Origin: an uncultured Clostridia bacterium
GTDB lineage: Bacteria > Bacillota > Clostridia > Oscillospirales > Ruminococcaceae
DNA: 64,000 nucleotides
Reading direction: 5' to 3'
NCBI GenBank assembly: GCA_947632025.1
Contig: CANRNN010000009.1
Location: 1 to 64,000 of the forward strand
Part shown: piece by piece, positions 21,313 through 31,003 of the stretch
Numbering within the stretch: position 1 is the first letter of the stretch
How the letters are laid out: each line of letters begins with the position of its first letter
Program-made: the position numbers and the translations under genes
Notes under the pieces: generated by a model
Told to the model about the DNA's origin: nothing
The model's input: only the letters and a program-made list of their open reading frames with translations
The model's database searches: none

Positions 21313-21884
21313 TGGCGTTGGTTACGGGCGGTTCAAAATGCGGAAAATCGTCATTCGCGGAGAGTTTATTTGACAATTATAACGGCGCTAAATTTTATGT
21401 AGCGACAATGCTGCCGAATGATCCGGAATCGCTTAAACAAATTGAGATCCACCGAAAAAACCGCATGGGAAAAGGATTTGAAACGATTGAAAAATTTACG
21501 GATATTGATGAAATAAATGTACGCAGATGTGGGATCTTGCTTGAATGTCTTGGAAATTTGCTTGCGAATGAAATTTTTTCGGGAAATAAAATAAATGACC
21601 CCGTTGACAAAATTATGCGAGGGATTGATAAGCTTAAATCAAATTCCGATTTATTTGTGATCGTTTCAAACGATGTGGCACGCGACGGGATTTTATATGA
21701 TGACACAACCGAAAAATATATCAGATATCTTGTTGATTTGAACTCAAAAATCGCTAAGTTAAGCGATATTTTCGTTGAATGTGTTTACGGAATCCCGATT
21801 ATTGGAGGAAAAAATTTTGAAAATTCTGAACTCGCTGGTTTCGGCATTTTTGATGTATTCGCGAATCCCGATGCCAAAGGTTGA
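21309..21884 (+). CDS. cobU: Adenosylcobinamide kinase/guanylyltransferase
   Basis: LVTGGSKCGKSSFAE, YVATMLPNDPE, EIHRKNRMGKGFETIE, LLECLGNLLANE. Confidence 0.9.
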   Translation: MMALVTGGSKCGKSSFAESLFDNYNGAKFYVATMLPNDPESLKQIEIHRKNRMGKGFETIEKFTDIDEINVRRCGILLECLGNLLANEIFSGNKINDPVDKIMRGIDKLKSNSDLFVIVSNDVARDGILYDDTTEKYIRYLVDLNSKIAKLSDIFVECVYGIPIIGGKNFENSELAGFGIFDVFANPDAKG

Positions 21885-22590
21885 CTGGAACGAGGAAAAC
21901 AGACGATATTCGCTGTGTTTTTTTCCGCTTGTCGGAATTGTTGTAGGAGCTGTTTTATTCGGTTGGATTAATCTCTGCAAATGGCTTGACATCAACGTTT
22001 TTTTAAGCTCGGCAGGTGCTGTTCTTATTCCGGTTTTAGTCACGGGAGGAATTCATCTTGACGGATTTTGCGACGTTTCTGATGCTCTTGCGAGCCGCAC
22101 AGAGGGTGAAAAATTATTTGAAATTATGAAAGATTCCCGTGTCGGGGCGTTTGCGGTGATAAATCTGGTTTCGTATTTTATTTTGCAATTTGCGCTTTTT
22201 TCGGAGATTTCCGATATGCGTTCTGTGCTTGTAATTTCGCTTGGCTATGCGCTTTCACGGGGACTTTCGGGACTTGCAGCCGCGACATTCCGATCCGCAA
22301 ATAAAAATGGGACGCTTTACGCTTTTTCATCTTCAGCTCCTAAAATCACGACTATAATTGTTTTGTCAGTTTTGATTTTACTTTTTGCTGAGGCAATGAT
22401 CGTGGTTTCTCCTGTTTATGGAACTTTTGCGGCACTTGGCGCTTTTGTTTCGTTTGTTTTTTATCGGCTGTTTTCATATAAGAAATTCGGCGGTATAACA
22501 GGCGATCTCGCGGGTTGGTTTTTGCAGATCTGTGAAATTTCTCAACTTTTGTTTGCAGTTTTTGGATCGAAAATTGCGGAGGTGATTTAA
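21817..22590 (+). CDS. cobS: Adenosylcobinamide-GDP ribazoletransferase
   Basis: FLMYSRIPMPKVDW, GGIHLDGFCDVSDALAS, KIMKDSRVGAFA-like segment; probable TTG start after TTGGAGG, inside the cobU 3' end. Confidence 0.9.
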   Translation: MKILNSLVSAFLMYSRIPMPKVDWNEENRRYSLCFFPLVGIVVGAVLFGWINLCKWLDINVFLSSAGAVLIPVLVTGGIHLDGFCDVSDALASRTEGEKLFEIMKDSRVGAFAVINLVSYFILQFALFSEISDMRSVLVISLGYALSRGLSGLAAATFRSANKNGTLYAFSSSAPKITTIIVLSVLILLFAEAMIVVSPVYGTFAALGAFVSFVFYRLFSYKKFGGITGDLAGWFLQICEISQLLFAVFGSKIAEVI

Positions 22591-22980
22591 TTGATTTTTG
22601 TAATCGGTGGAGTATTTGAGGGAAAAAAACAGTTTGCGGAAAAACAATTTTCGCTTTTGGACGATGAGATTTTAGACGGAGAAAAATGTGATTTTGAAGC
22701 TGTTTTTTCGGCAAAATGTGTCAATAATTGCCACAATTTAATTAAACGTCTGATAAATAATAAAATTGATCCCATTGAATTTACCCGTGAAATTATTTTA
22801 AGAAATTCGGGTTTGATTTTAATTATGGACGAGATAGGCTGCGGAATTATTCCGATCGAAAGAGATGATAGGGAATATCGCGAGTTAGTCGGTAAATGCG
22901 GGTGCATTATTGCCGAAAAATCAGAAGCAGTTATCCGAATTTTTTGCGGGATACCAAATGTAATAAAGGGTGAAATTTGA
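22591..22980 (+). CDS. Short divergent CobU-like protein
   Basis: MIFVIGGVFEGKKQFAEKQF, ILIMDEIGCGIIPIERDDREYRELVGKCGCIIAEKSEAVIRIFCGIPNVIK; TTG start. Confidence 0.65.
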   Translation: MIFVIGGVFEGKKQFAEKQFSLLDDEILDGEKCDFEAVFSAKCVNNCHNLIKRLINNKIDPIEFTREIILRNSGLILIMDEIGCGIIPIERDDREYRELVGKCGCIIAEKSEAVIRIFCGIPNVIKGEI

Positions 22981-23540
22981 TGAAAATAATTTTGATAAGG
23001 CACGGAAAAACCAAAAGCGGACTTGAAAAAAGATATATCGGAAAAGCCGATGAGCCCTTATGTGACGCGGGTTTATCGGAAATTAAAAACCGTGTTTATC
23101 CGAAATGCGAGATCGTAATTTCAAGCACCGGAAAAAGATGTATTGAAACTGCAAATTTAATTTATCCGGAACAGGATTTAATTCTTGAAAAAAATTTATT
23201 AGAAATTGATTTTGGCAAATTCGAGGGTAAAAATTATGATGAACTCCGCGATGATCCCGATTATATAAAATGGCTTGAAAGCGGCGGCACTATCGCGTTT
23301 CCTGAAGGTGAAAGCCCCTTGGATTTCAAGTGCCGTTGTATTAGAGCGTTTAAGAAAATAATTTCGGATAATCCCCAAATAAATACTTTTGCTTTTGTTG
23401 TTCACGGCGGAACGATAATGGCTTTAATGGAGAAATTTGCTGTTCCGAAGCGTAATTTTTACGATTATCAGGTAGGACACGGCGAGGGATTTATTTGCGA
23501 ATTTGATGGAAATAATTTTGTGAAATCGGAGAAATTATGA
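22977..23540 (+). CDS. cobC: Histidine phosphatase, likely alpha-ribazole phosphatase
   Basis: IILIRHGKTKSGLEKRYIGKADEPL, VHGGTIMALM; position between cobS and cbiB. Confidence 0.85.
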   Translation: MMKIILIRHGKTKSGLEKRYIGKADEPLCDAGLSEIKNRVYPKCEIVISSTGKRCIETANLIYPEQDLILEKNLLEIDFGKFEGKNYDELRDDPDYIKWLESGGTIAFPEGESPLDFKCRCIRAFKKIISDNPQINTFAFVVHGGTIMALMEKFAVPKRNFYDYQVGHGEGFICEFDGNNFVKSEKL

Positions 23541-24514
23541 ATATATTTTTATCTGTTTTGCCGCTTGCAGCGGGATTTCTTCTTGATGCAGCAATAGGCG
23601 ATCCGTATTGGCTGCCGCACCCGATAAGGTTAATCGGAAAATTTATTTCCTTTTTAGAAAAAACAACAAGAAAATTATTCAGAAAACATTTATTTCTTGG
23701 CGGCTTAATTTTAACTTTAATTGTTTTATTTTTTTCCACTTTAATTCCGCTGATTATTTTAATTTTATGTTACAAATTAAATGTTTGGCTTGGCGCTGCG
23801 GTTGAAAGCATTTTTTGTTTTTATCTTCTGGCTGCAAAAAGTCTGAAAAAAGAAAGCATGAAGGTTTATTTCGAATTAAAAAATGGAAACATAGAGTCCG
23901 CGAGAAGTGCCGTTTCAATGATTGTCGGACGTGATACAGAATCTCTTGACGCAGACGGAATTGCGCGGGCAGCAGTCGAAACTGTCGCCGAAAACACATC
24001 CGACGGCGTCTGTGCGCCGATAATTTATATTGCCCTTTTTGGTGCTGCGGGTGGTTTTTTTTACAAGGCGGCAAACACGATGGATTCGATGATAGGCTAC
24101 AAAAACGAAAAATATTTTTTAATCGGAAAAGCCGCTGCAAAACTTGATGATTTTCTGAATTTTATTCCATCAAGGCTCTCCGCAGTCATTATGTTTTTTG
24201 CTTCTCGTATTTTGAATTTTAATTATAAAAATGCAATTAAGATCTGGAGGAGAGATAGATTAAAACACGCAAGCCCGAATTCCGCTCAGACTGAATCTGT
24301 CGCCGCGGGTGCGCTTGAATTGAGGCTTGCGGGCGATGCGTTTTATTTTGGAGAACTGCACCACAAGCCTTTTATCGGCGACGCTTTGCGCGAAATCGAG
24401 CCTGACGATATTCCACGCGCAAACAAATTGATGTACACGACATCAATTTTGGTTTTGATTATTTTTATGGTTGTCAGATTTTTAATTTCGGAAGTGATTT
24501 TTTATGAATTCTGA
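23537..24514 (+). CDS. cbiB: Adenosylcobinamide-phosphate synthase
   Basis: AAIGDPYWLPHPIRLIGKFI, VETVAENTSDGVCAPIIYIALFGAAGGFFYKAANTMDSMIGYKN. Confidence 0.95.
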   Translation: MNIFLSVLPLAAGFLLDAAIGDPYWLPHPIRLIGKFISFLEKTTRKLFRKHLFLGGLILTLIVLFFSTLIPLIILILCYKLNVWLGAAVESIFCFYLLAAKSLKKESMKVYFELKNGNIESARSAVSMIVGRDTESLDADGIARAAVETVAENTSDGVCAPIIYIALFGAAGGFFYKAANTMDSMIGYKNEKYFLIGKAAAKLDDFLNFIPSRLSAVIMFFASRILNFNYKNAIKIWRRDRLKHASPNSAQTESVAAGALELRLAGDAFYFGELHHKPFIGDALREIEPDDIPRANKLMYTTSILVLIIFMVVRFLISEVIFYEF

Positions 24515-25538
24515 ACACGGCGGAAATTCGCGGAATTTAAGAATAAAATATGATTTTTCGGCGAATTTGAATCCACTCGGTATGCCTTTATCGGTCATAA
24601 ACGGTCTTCGTGATTCGATTGAAAATTGGGATAAATATCCCGATCCGAACTGTACGGAGCTTGTCAATTCTATTTCAAAAATTTATTCTGTTCCGAACAA
24701 AAAAATCGTATGCGGAAACGGAGCTGACGATTTGATTTTTCGAGTTATCCGCACTCTGAAGCCCAAGAAAGCTCTTGTTGCTTCGCCGTGTTTTTCTGAA
24801 TATGAAAAGGCATTTTCGGAAATCGGCTGCGATGTTCGGCATTATTTTTTGAAAGAATCAAATCAATTTGAGCTTACTACCGATTTTTTGAGCGAAATAA
24901 CCGTCGAACTTGATATGATAATTCTTTGTTCCCCGAATAATCCGACTGGAAGGCTTATTTCCCGCGATATTATTTCAGAAATTTGTCGTTTGTGCGGCGA
25001 AAAAAATATAATTTTTTTATGTGACGAATGTTTTCTTGATTTTGTGATTGATGGGAATAACTATTCTGCATTGAATTTTTTGAACGAAAATATAATTGTA
25101 TTAAAAGCGTTTACTAAAATTTTTTCAATGGCAGGTTTGCGGCTTGGTTATGCGATTTTCGGAAGTGGGGAAATTGCTGATAGGGTCAGAAGATGTGGTC
25201 AATTCTGGAGTGTTTCCGCTCCCGCTCAGACGGCGGGAATTGCGGCGCTTAAGGAAACAGAACATATTAGATCAACTCGTGAATTTGTAAAAAAAGAAAG
25301 AATATTCCTAAGTGAAAATATTGCCGAATTAGGGATCAAAGTATTTGATTCCGATGCGAATTTTTTGCTTCTTAAACACGAGAATCCGCTTTATAACGCG
25401 CTTTTGAAGCAAAAAATTCTGGTAAGAAACTGCGCGAATTTTATCGGACTTGATGATAAATTTATCAGGATCGCGGTTAAAAATCACGAAGAAAATATTG
25501 CAATTTCAGATGCTTTGAGGAGGATAATTTGTGGCTAA
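24504..25538 (+). CDS. cobD: Threonine-phosphate decarboxylase/PLP aminotransferase
   Basis: HGGN..., DFSANLNPLGMP, CSPNNPTGRLIS, LKAFTKIFSMAGLRLGYAI. Confidence 0.92.
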   Translation: MNSEHGGNSRNLRIKYDFSANLNPLGMPLSVINGLRDSIENWDKYPDPNCTELVNSISKIYSVPNKKIVCGNGADDLIFRVIRTLKPKKALVASPCFSEYEKAFSEIGCDVRHYFLKESNQFELTTDFLSEITVELDMIILCSPNNPTGRLISRDIISEICRLCGEKNIIFLCDECFLDFVIDGNNYSALNFLNENIIVLKAFTKIFSMAGLRLGYAIFGSGEIADRVRRCGQFWSVSAPAQTAGIAALKETEHIRSTREFVKKERIFLSENIAELGIKVFDSDANFLLLKHENPLYNALLKQKILVRNCANFIGLDDKFIRIAVKNHEENIAISDALRRIICG

Positions 25539-27000
25539 AACTATAATGCTTCAAGGGTCAATGTCAAACGTCGGAAAAAGCGTCCTTACTGCTGCGCTTT
25601 GCAGGATCTTTATGAGGGACGGATATCGTGCCGCGCCGTTCAAATCGCAGAATATGGCGCTTAATTCGTATGTTACGCGCGAGGGTCTTGAAATAGGACG
25701 CGCGCAGACAATGCAGGCTCAGGCAGCGGGGCTTGAACCGTCCGTCCTGATGAATCCGATCCTTCTTAAACCTACTTCCGATGAGGGTTCGCAGGTAATC
25801 CTGAATGGAAAGGTTTACGGAAATATGTCCGCCCGTGAATTTTTTTCCAAAAAAAGAGAATTTATTCCCGCAATTCTCGAAGCGTTTGAAAAGCTCTCAA
25901 ATTCAAACGATATTATCGTTATCGAGGGTGCGGGAAGTCCGGCGGAACTGAATCTGAAATCCGATGATATTGTAAATATGGGGCTTGCGAAGCTTGTAAA
26001 TTCGCCGGTTATGCTTGTCGGCGACATCGACAGAGGCGGAATTTTTGCGCAGCTGCTAGGTACCTTTTCGCTTTTGGAAAACGACGAGCGCTCGCTTATC
26101 AAAGGTTTTGTTGTTAATAAATTCCGCGGGAACAGGGACGTTTTTTCCGATGGAATTAAAATTCTGGAGGAGCGTTCGGGAATTCCCGTTGCGGGCGTTG
26201 TTCCGTACTTAAATGTCAAAATGGAAGATGAGGACAGCCTTTCCGAACGTCTGGAAAACCGCGCTGCGAAAGGGATCATCGACATTTGTGCGGTCCGTTT
26301 GCCGAGAATTTCAAACTATACCGATCTTGATGTTTTTGAGCAGTACGACGGCGTTTCGGTGAGATATATTTCAAATATTCACGAGCTTGGAGAGCCCGAT
26401 TTAATTGTAATTCCGGGAACAAAAAATACGATTTCGGATATGATCTTTTTGCGCGAGAGTGGGCTTGAAGCTGCGATAAAAAAGCTTTCGGCAAGCGGTA
26501 CCCCCGTGTTCGGGATCTGCGGAGGATATCAGATCTTGTGTGAGGAGATATTCGACCCGAATAATTCGGAGGGAGGCGGGAATATTCGCGGAATGGGCTT
26601 GCTGAAAGGCAGGACAGTTTTTTCCGGCGAGAAAAAAACCACTCTCACCGAGGGAGAGATACTTAAAACAAACGGGATTTTTTCTGAACTTTCGGGAAAG
26701 AAATTTTCGGGCTATGAGATACATATGGGCGTTACAAATACCTCTGAAAAGCCTTTTCTGAGCGTTGGCGGCGCACAAAAAAACAATGTTTACGGCTGTT
26801 ATATTCACGGTTTTTTCGATTCCGCGGAAATTTCCGAAACCATTATAAAATCACTTTTTGAAAAGAGGAATATCCCGTTTGATCAAAGAGCGCTTAGTCA
26901 TGCGGAATTTCGGGAGTCACAATTTGATATTCTCGAAAAAAGTGTACGGGAAAGCTTAAATATGAAGCTTGTTTATAAAATTTTGAACGACGGAATTTAA
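25531..27000 (+). CDS. cbiP: Cobyric acid synthase
   Basis: MLQGSMSNVGKSVLTAALCRIF, APFKSQNMALNSYVTREGLEIGRAQTMQAQAAG, VIEGAGSPAE, GICGGYQIL. Confidence 0.97.
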   Translation: MAKTIMLQGSMSNVGKSVLTAALCRIFMRDGYRAAPFKSQNMALNSYVTREGLEIGRAQTMQAQAAGLEPSVLMNPILLKPTSDEGSQVILNGKVYGNMSAREFFSKKREFIPAILEAFEKLSNSNDIIVIEGAGSPAELNLKSDDIVNMGLAKLVNSPVMLVGDIDRGGIFAQLLGTFSLLENDERSLIKGFVVNKFRGNRDVFSDGIKILEERSGIPVAGVVPYLNVKMEDEDSLSERLENRAAKGIIDICAVRLPRISNYTDLDVFEQYDGVSVRYISNIHELGEPDLIVIPGTKNTISDMIFLRESGLEAAIKKLSASGTPVFGICGGYQILCEEIFDPNNSEGGGNIRGMGLLKGRTVFSGEKKTTLTEGEILKTNGIFSELSGKKFSGYEIHMGVTNTSEKPFLSVGGAQKNNVYGCYIHGFFDSAEISETIIKSLFEKRNIPFDQRALSHAEFRESQFDILEKSVRESLNMKLVYKILNDGI

Positions 27001-27014
27001 ATTTTAAAACCCCC

Positions 27015-27043
27015 TTGACAAACGTCGTGAAATGTGTTAAAAT
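27015..27043 (+). promoter_or_regulatory. Promoter of riboswitch/transport operon
   Basis: TTGACA-17 bp-TAAAAT. Confidence 0.7.
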
Positions 27044-27059
27044 AGTATTAAAATTGAAT

Positions 27060-27235
27060 AGGCGGAAGGTGTCGGAAGTCGTTTGATGTTCCGATGAAAA
27101 GGGAAGCGGGTGTGATTCCCGCACGAACTCGTCACCGTATCGGGGGAGCGAGGAAAGATTATGTCACTGAATTTTTCGGGAAGACCTTTCCGAGCGTTGA
27201 GAACCAAGTCGGGAGACCTGCCGTCCGCTGTACAG
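27060..27235 (+). ncRNA. Cobalamin riboswitch
   Basis: AAGGTGTCGG...GATGAAAAGGGAAGCGGGTGTGATTCCCGC...GGGAAGACC...GAGAACCAAGTCGGGAGACCTGCCG matches the B12-element consensus. Confidence 0.92.
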
Positions 27236-27297
27236 AGCTTTGCTCATGCCACGAGTAATTGGCAGTACGCCGCGCTGTTATGCGCTTTTTTGTCGTG

Positions 27298-27327
27298 CGC
27301 CATTACGTTCGTGAGGGCGTTTTTTTA
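27298..27327 (+). terminator. Terminator of the cobalamin riboswitch expression platform
   Basis: CGCCATTACG-TTCG-TGAGGGCG-type hairpin followed by TTTTTTT. Confidence 0.7.
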
Positions 27328-27351
27328 TTTGCTTTTTCGGAGGAATATATT

Positions 27352-28014
27352 ATGAATGAACTACCAAACGGCTCGTTTTTAGCCGAAATTACATTGGAGG
27401 GCGGTTCGGGAAGGGCGAAGATCCAGTCCCCCGCTCCGATACATATTGAGGACGGTAAAATTACGGCGACGCTTACATGGAGCAGCTCGTCTTATGATTA
27501 TATGGAAATAGGCGGCGTTGGATATACCTCGAAAATTGTTGATGGGAAAGCCGTTTTTGAGGTGGAGATCCCCGCTCTTGACACACCGCTTGATATAAAA
27601 GCGGAAACTGTCGCCATGTCGGAGCCGCATATGATAGACTACGTTTTAACGGTAAGCGGGGAAGAAATAAAATTAACAGGTTCTGAACAAAATTCGTCGC
27701 CGGAATCTTTCGCTTCCTCTGTACAGAGCGATAATGATTCCACGGGCAGTGACGTGGTTTCAAGTGCGGAAAATTCCTCGGAGAGTGTTTCCGGTACAAT
27801 TTCGGTCAACTCATACGAAAGCGTGGTTTCGTCGTCGGAACTGTTTTCCTCCACGTCGGAAAACGTTCAGTCCTCCACAGAATATATATCTACCGCAGCA
27901 GCAGAGCAGGTATCGTCAAATGGCTCTGCTGTCGGATTTGTGGCGATAGGAGCAGGTGCCGTGGTCTTGGTCGCGGCGGTAATAGCAATAATCATCGGAA
28001 AGGTCAGAAAATGA
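27352..28014 (+). CDS. NEAT-like surface protein with C-terminal TM, no recognisable signal peptide
   Basis: ELPNGSFLAEITLEGGSGRAKIQSPAPIHIEDGKITATLTWSSSSYDYMEIGG...; Ser-rich linker; C-terminal TM plus GKVRK; RBS CGGAGGAA. Confidence 0.7.
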   Translation: MNELPNGSFLAEITLEGGSGRAKIQSPAPIHIEDGKITATLTWSSSSYDYMEIGGVGYTSKIVDGKAVFEVEIPALDTPLDIKAETVAMSEPHMIDYVLTVSGEEIKLTGSEQNSSPESFASSVQSDNDSTGSDVVSSAENSSESVSGTISVNSYESVVSSSELFSSTSENVQSSTEYISTAAAEQVSSNGSAVGFVAIGAGAVVLVAAVIAIIIGKVRK

Positions 28015-29180
28015 AAAAGTTATCAGCTGTATTTTTAATTGTTTTGTCGCTTGCCTTTGCCGGTTGTTTAAATAATGTTGACAATATTCAGGACAGCAAT
28101 TCATCAGATGTTTCGGTTTCCGATACGGGAAATTCCGCAGCGGACGAGTTGACACTTATTGAACACGTTGAAAACGAATACGCCGAGCAGTTTTCTATCG
28201 ACAGATACGAGGGCGGTTTCTCGAAAATAACGACAATGAACGGCGAGGAGTTTTTAATTGTCCCGGAGGGAAAAACTCCGCCCGAAAAGCTTGATGAAAG
28301 TATAACAGTTATTGAACAACCTGCCGAGAATTTCTATCTTGCAGCAACGGCGGCAATGGGTCATTTCGCGGAAATAGGAGCGGGAAATTCGATAAAATTT
28401 TCAAGCATAAACGCCGATGACTGGTACATTGATTATGCTCGTGAAGCCATGAAATCGGGAGAAATGGTTTATGCCGGAAAATATCGCGAGCCCGATTACG
28501 AGTTGCTTCTCACGGGGAAATGCAAGCTCGCTATTGAGTCAACTATGATTGAACATTCTCCTGCCGTGAAGGAAAAGCTGCTGGAACTGGGGATCCCCGT
28601 TTTCATTGATTATGCAAGCTATGAAAATCATCCGCTCGGACGAGCCGAGTGGATAAAGGTATACGGTGAAATTACGGGAAAATCCGCCGAGGCTGAACGC
28701 ATTTTTGACGAACAGGCAGCAAAATTGAAGTTGATAGAAAATTCGGAGAAAACCGAAAAAACAGTCGCGTTTTTTTACATAAATTCCGCAGGGCAGGCTG
28801 TCGTCCGCAAATCGGGCGATTACATAACAAAAATGATAGAACTCGCTGGCGGAAAATATGTTTTCGAGGACTTAAGCGGCGGCGGACTTTCGACGGTCGT
28901 TATAGAGCCCGAAGCCTTTTATAATGCCGCAAAAGACGCTGATATCGTCATCTACAACAGCACTATCGGCGGTGAGGTCGACTCGCTTGAATCTATCGTA
29001 GCGAAATGTTCGCTGCTTTCCGATTTTAAGGCTTTTAAGGACGGAAATGTCTGGTGTACAAAGGAAAATCTTTATCAGGAATCAATCAAATTCGGCGAAA
29101 TGATAAATGATTTTCACAGCGTCCTTACGGGAAAAACCGAGGAAGAACCTCCCGTTTTTCTGTTCAGACCCAAGGATTGA
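28011..29180 (+). CDS. ABC transporter substrate-binding lipoprotein (corrinoid/BtuF-type by context)
   Basis: Lipobox LSLAFAGC; Peripla_BP_2-like features; followed by FecCD-type permease and ATPase. Confidence 0.82.
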   Translation: MKKLSAVFLIVLSLAFAGCLNNVDNIQDSNSSDVSVSDTGNSAADELTLIEHVENEYAEQFSIDRYEGGFSKITTMNGEEFLIVPEGKTPPEKLDESITVIEQPAENFYLAATAAMGHFAEIGAGNSIKFSSINADDWYIDYAREAMKSGEMVYAGKYREPDYELLLTGKCKLAIESTMIEHSPAVKEKLLELGIPVFIDYASYENHPLGRAEWIKVYGEITGKSAEAERIFDEQAAKLKLIENSEKTEKTVAFFYINSAGQAVVRKSGDYITKMIELAGGKYVFEDLSGGGLSTVVIEPEAFYNAAKDADIVIYNSTIGGEVDSLESIVAKCSLLSDFKAFKDGNVWCTKENLYQESIKFGEMINDFHSVLTGKTEEEPPVFLFRPKD

Positions 29181-29183
29181 ATT

Positions 29184-30197
29184 ATGACTATGACGAAAAT
29201 AAATAAACGATATTTTTTCGCGTTCGTATTTTTGAGTGTCGGAACGATATTGTGCCTTGTCGGTTCAGTTTTAATCGGAAGTACGAAGATACCGCTTGCC
29301 GAAGCCGTGAGGTCGCTTTTCGGAAACGGGGATTATTCGGATATTTTATGGAAGATAAGAATACCGCGGGCGCTTTCGGCGCTGCTGCTCGGAGGAGCAT
29401 TGAGCCTTTCGGGATATTTGCTGCAGACGTTTTTCCATAATCCGATAGCGGGTCCGTTTGTTCTGGGAGTGTCGTCGGGAGCGAAGCTTACGGTGGCGCT
29501 TGCTATGATATTTATGTATCGTTTAGTGCGTTCGTTAAATTCGGCTGCGATGGTGCTTGCGGCATTTGTGGGAGCGATGCTTTCTCTCGGATTCGTACTG
29601 CTTGTTTCAAGAAAAATGAAGCGAATGTCAATGCTGGTCGTATGCGGCATTATGATCGGATATATCTGCAGCGCGATAACGGATTTTGTCGTGACTTTCG
29701 CGCAGGACGCAGACATTGTAAATCTTCACGATTGGTCAAAGGGAACGTTTTCGGGGCGCACAATGAACGATGTTCTGGTAATTTTGATAATCGTACTTGT
29801 CGGAGTTGTCGGGACGGTACTTATTTCAAAGCCGATGGGCGCTTATATGCTCGGAGAGGGCTACGCCGAGAGCGTCGGCGTGAATTTAAGATTCCTTAAG
29901 GTCGCGCTTGTGACATTGTCGGGGCTGTTGTCGGCGTGCGTCACAGCTTTTGCGGGTCCTGTTTCGTTTGTCGGGATAGCCGTGCCGCATATCGTGCGTC
30001 TGATGTTCGGAACGTCAAGACCTGCTGTAATGATACCGGCGTGTTTCCTTGCGGGAAGCGTTTTCTGTATGGTCTGCGATGTTATAGCGAGGACCGCGCT
30101 TTCCCCGACAGAGCTTTCGATAAGCACAGTGACTGCTGTTTTCGGCGCTCCTGTAGTTATCGCGGTCATACTCCGAAGGAAGAAGGGAGAGCTGTGA
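29184..30197 (+). CDS. FecCD/BtuC-family ABC transporter permease
   Basis: RIPRALSALLLGGALSLSGYLLQTFFHNPIAGPFVLGVSSGA, GPVSFVGIAVPHIVRLM. Confidence 0.92.
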   Translation: MTMTKINKRYFFAFVFLSVGTILCLVGSVLIGSTKIPLAEAVRSLFGNGDYSDILWKIRIPRALSALLLGGALSLSGYLLQTFFHNPIAGPFVLGVSSGAKLTVALAMIFMYRLVRSLNSAAMVLAAFVGAMLSLGFVLLVSRKMKRMSMLVVCGIMIGYICSAITDFVVTFAQDADIVNLHDWSKGTFSGRTMNDVLVILIIVLVGVVGTVLISKPMGAYMLGEGYAESVGVNLRFLKVALVTLSGLLSACVTAFAGPVSFVGIAVPHIVRLMFGTSRPAVMIPACFLAGSVFCMVCDVIARTALSPTELSISTVTAVFGAPVVIAVILRRKKGEL

Positions 30198-30943
30198 GCG
30201 TTTTCGTTGAAGTTTGTAATCTTTCGGCGGGATACGGGAAAAAGGACGTTATATCCGACGTGAATTTTACGGTTTCGGAGGGCGAGATACTTACGCTTAT
30301 CGGACCGAACGGCGGCGGAAAATCCACAGTTTTGAAAGCGGTCACGGGATTTTTGCCGAAGCGCGGCGAGGTGAAATTTCTCGGACAGGAACTCGAAAAG
30401 ATCCCGCGTCGGGAGCTTTCAAAAATACTTTCGGTAATGCTTACCGAGCGCGTCCGACCGGACCTTATGACCTGCCGCGACGTGGTTTCGGCGGGAAGAT
30501 ACCCCTACACGGGAATGATGGGCGTGCTTTCGGAAAACGACCGCGAGATAGTCGAGGATTCAATAAAGATCGTTGAAGCTGAAAATTTCGCTGACGCCGA
30601 TTTTAATTCCATAAGCGACGGTCAGCGGCAGAGAATACTGCTTGCGAGAGCGATCTGTCAGCAGCCTGAGATCCTCGTGCTTGACGAGCCGACCTCATAC
30701 CTCGATATACGGCATAAGATAGTGTTTTTTGAAATACTTGAAAAGCTTGCTGCAGAGCGGAAAATAGCAGTGATACTCTCGCTTCATGAGCTTGATTTCG
30801 CGGAAAAAATATCCGCGAAAACGGTCTGCGTCCGCGACGGGAAGATCGTTCTTTCGGGAACGCCCGACGAGGTTTTCACGCGGGAAAATATCCGCGACCT
30901 TTACGGCATTTCAGAAATGCTGTACGGTAAATATTTCGATTGA
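30194..30943 (+). CDS. ABC transporter ATP-binding protein (FecE/BtuD type)
   Basis: GPNGGGKSTVLKAVTG, SDGQRQRILLARAICQQPEILVLDEPTSYLD; GTG start overlapping permease stop. Confidence 0.93.
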   Translation: MSVFVEVCNLSAGYGKKDVISDVNFTVSEGEILTLIGPNGGGKSTVLKAVTGFLPKRGEVKFLGQELEKIPRRELSKILSVMLTERVRPDLMTCRDVVSAGRYPYTGMMGVLSENDREIVEDSIKIVEAENFADADFNSISDGQRQRILLARAICQQPEILVLDEPTSYLDIRHKIVFFEILEKLAAERKIAVILSLHELDFAEKISAKTVCVRDGKIVLSGTPDEVFTRENIRDLYGISEMLYGKYFD

Positions 30944-31003
30944 AACGCCTGAAGCGTTTTATGATCCAATAAATCAAAATCAAAAAATCAGGAGGAAAAC
31001 ATT

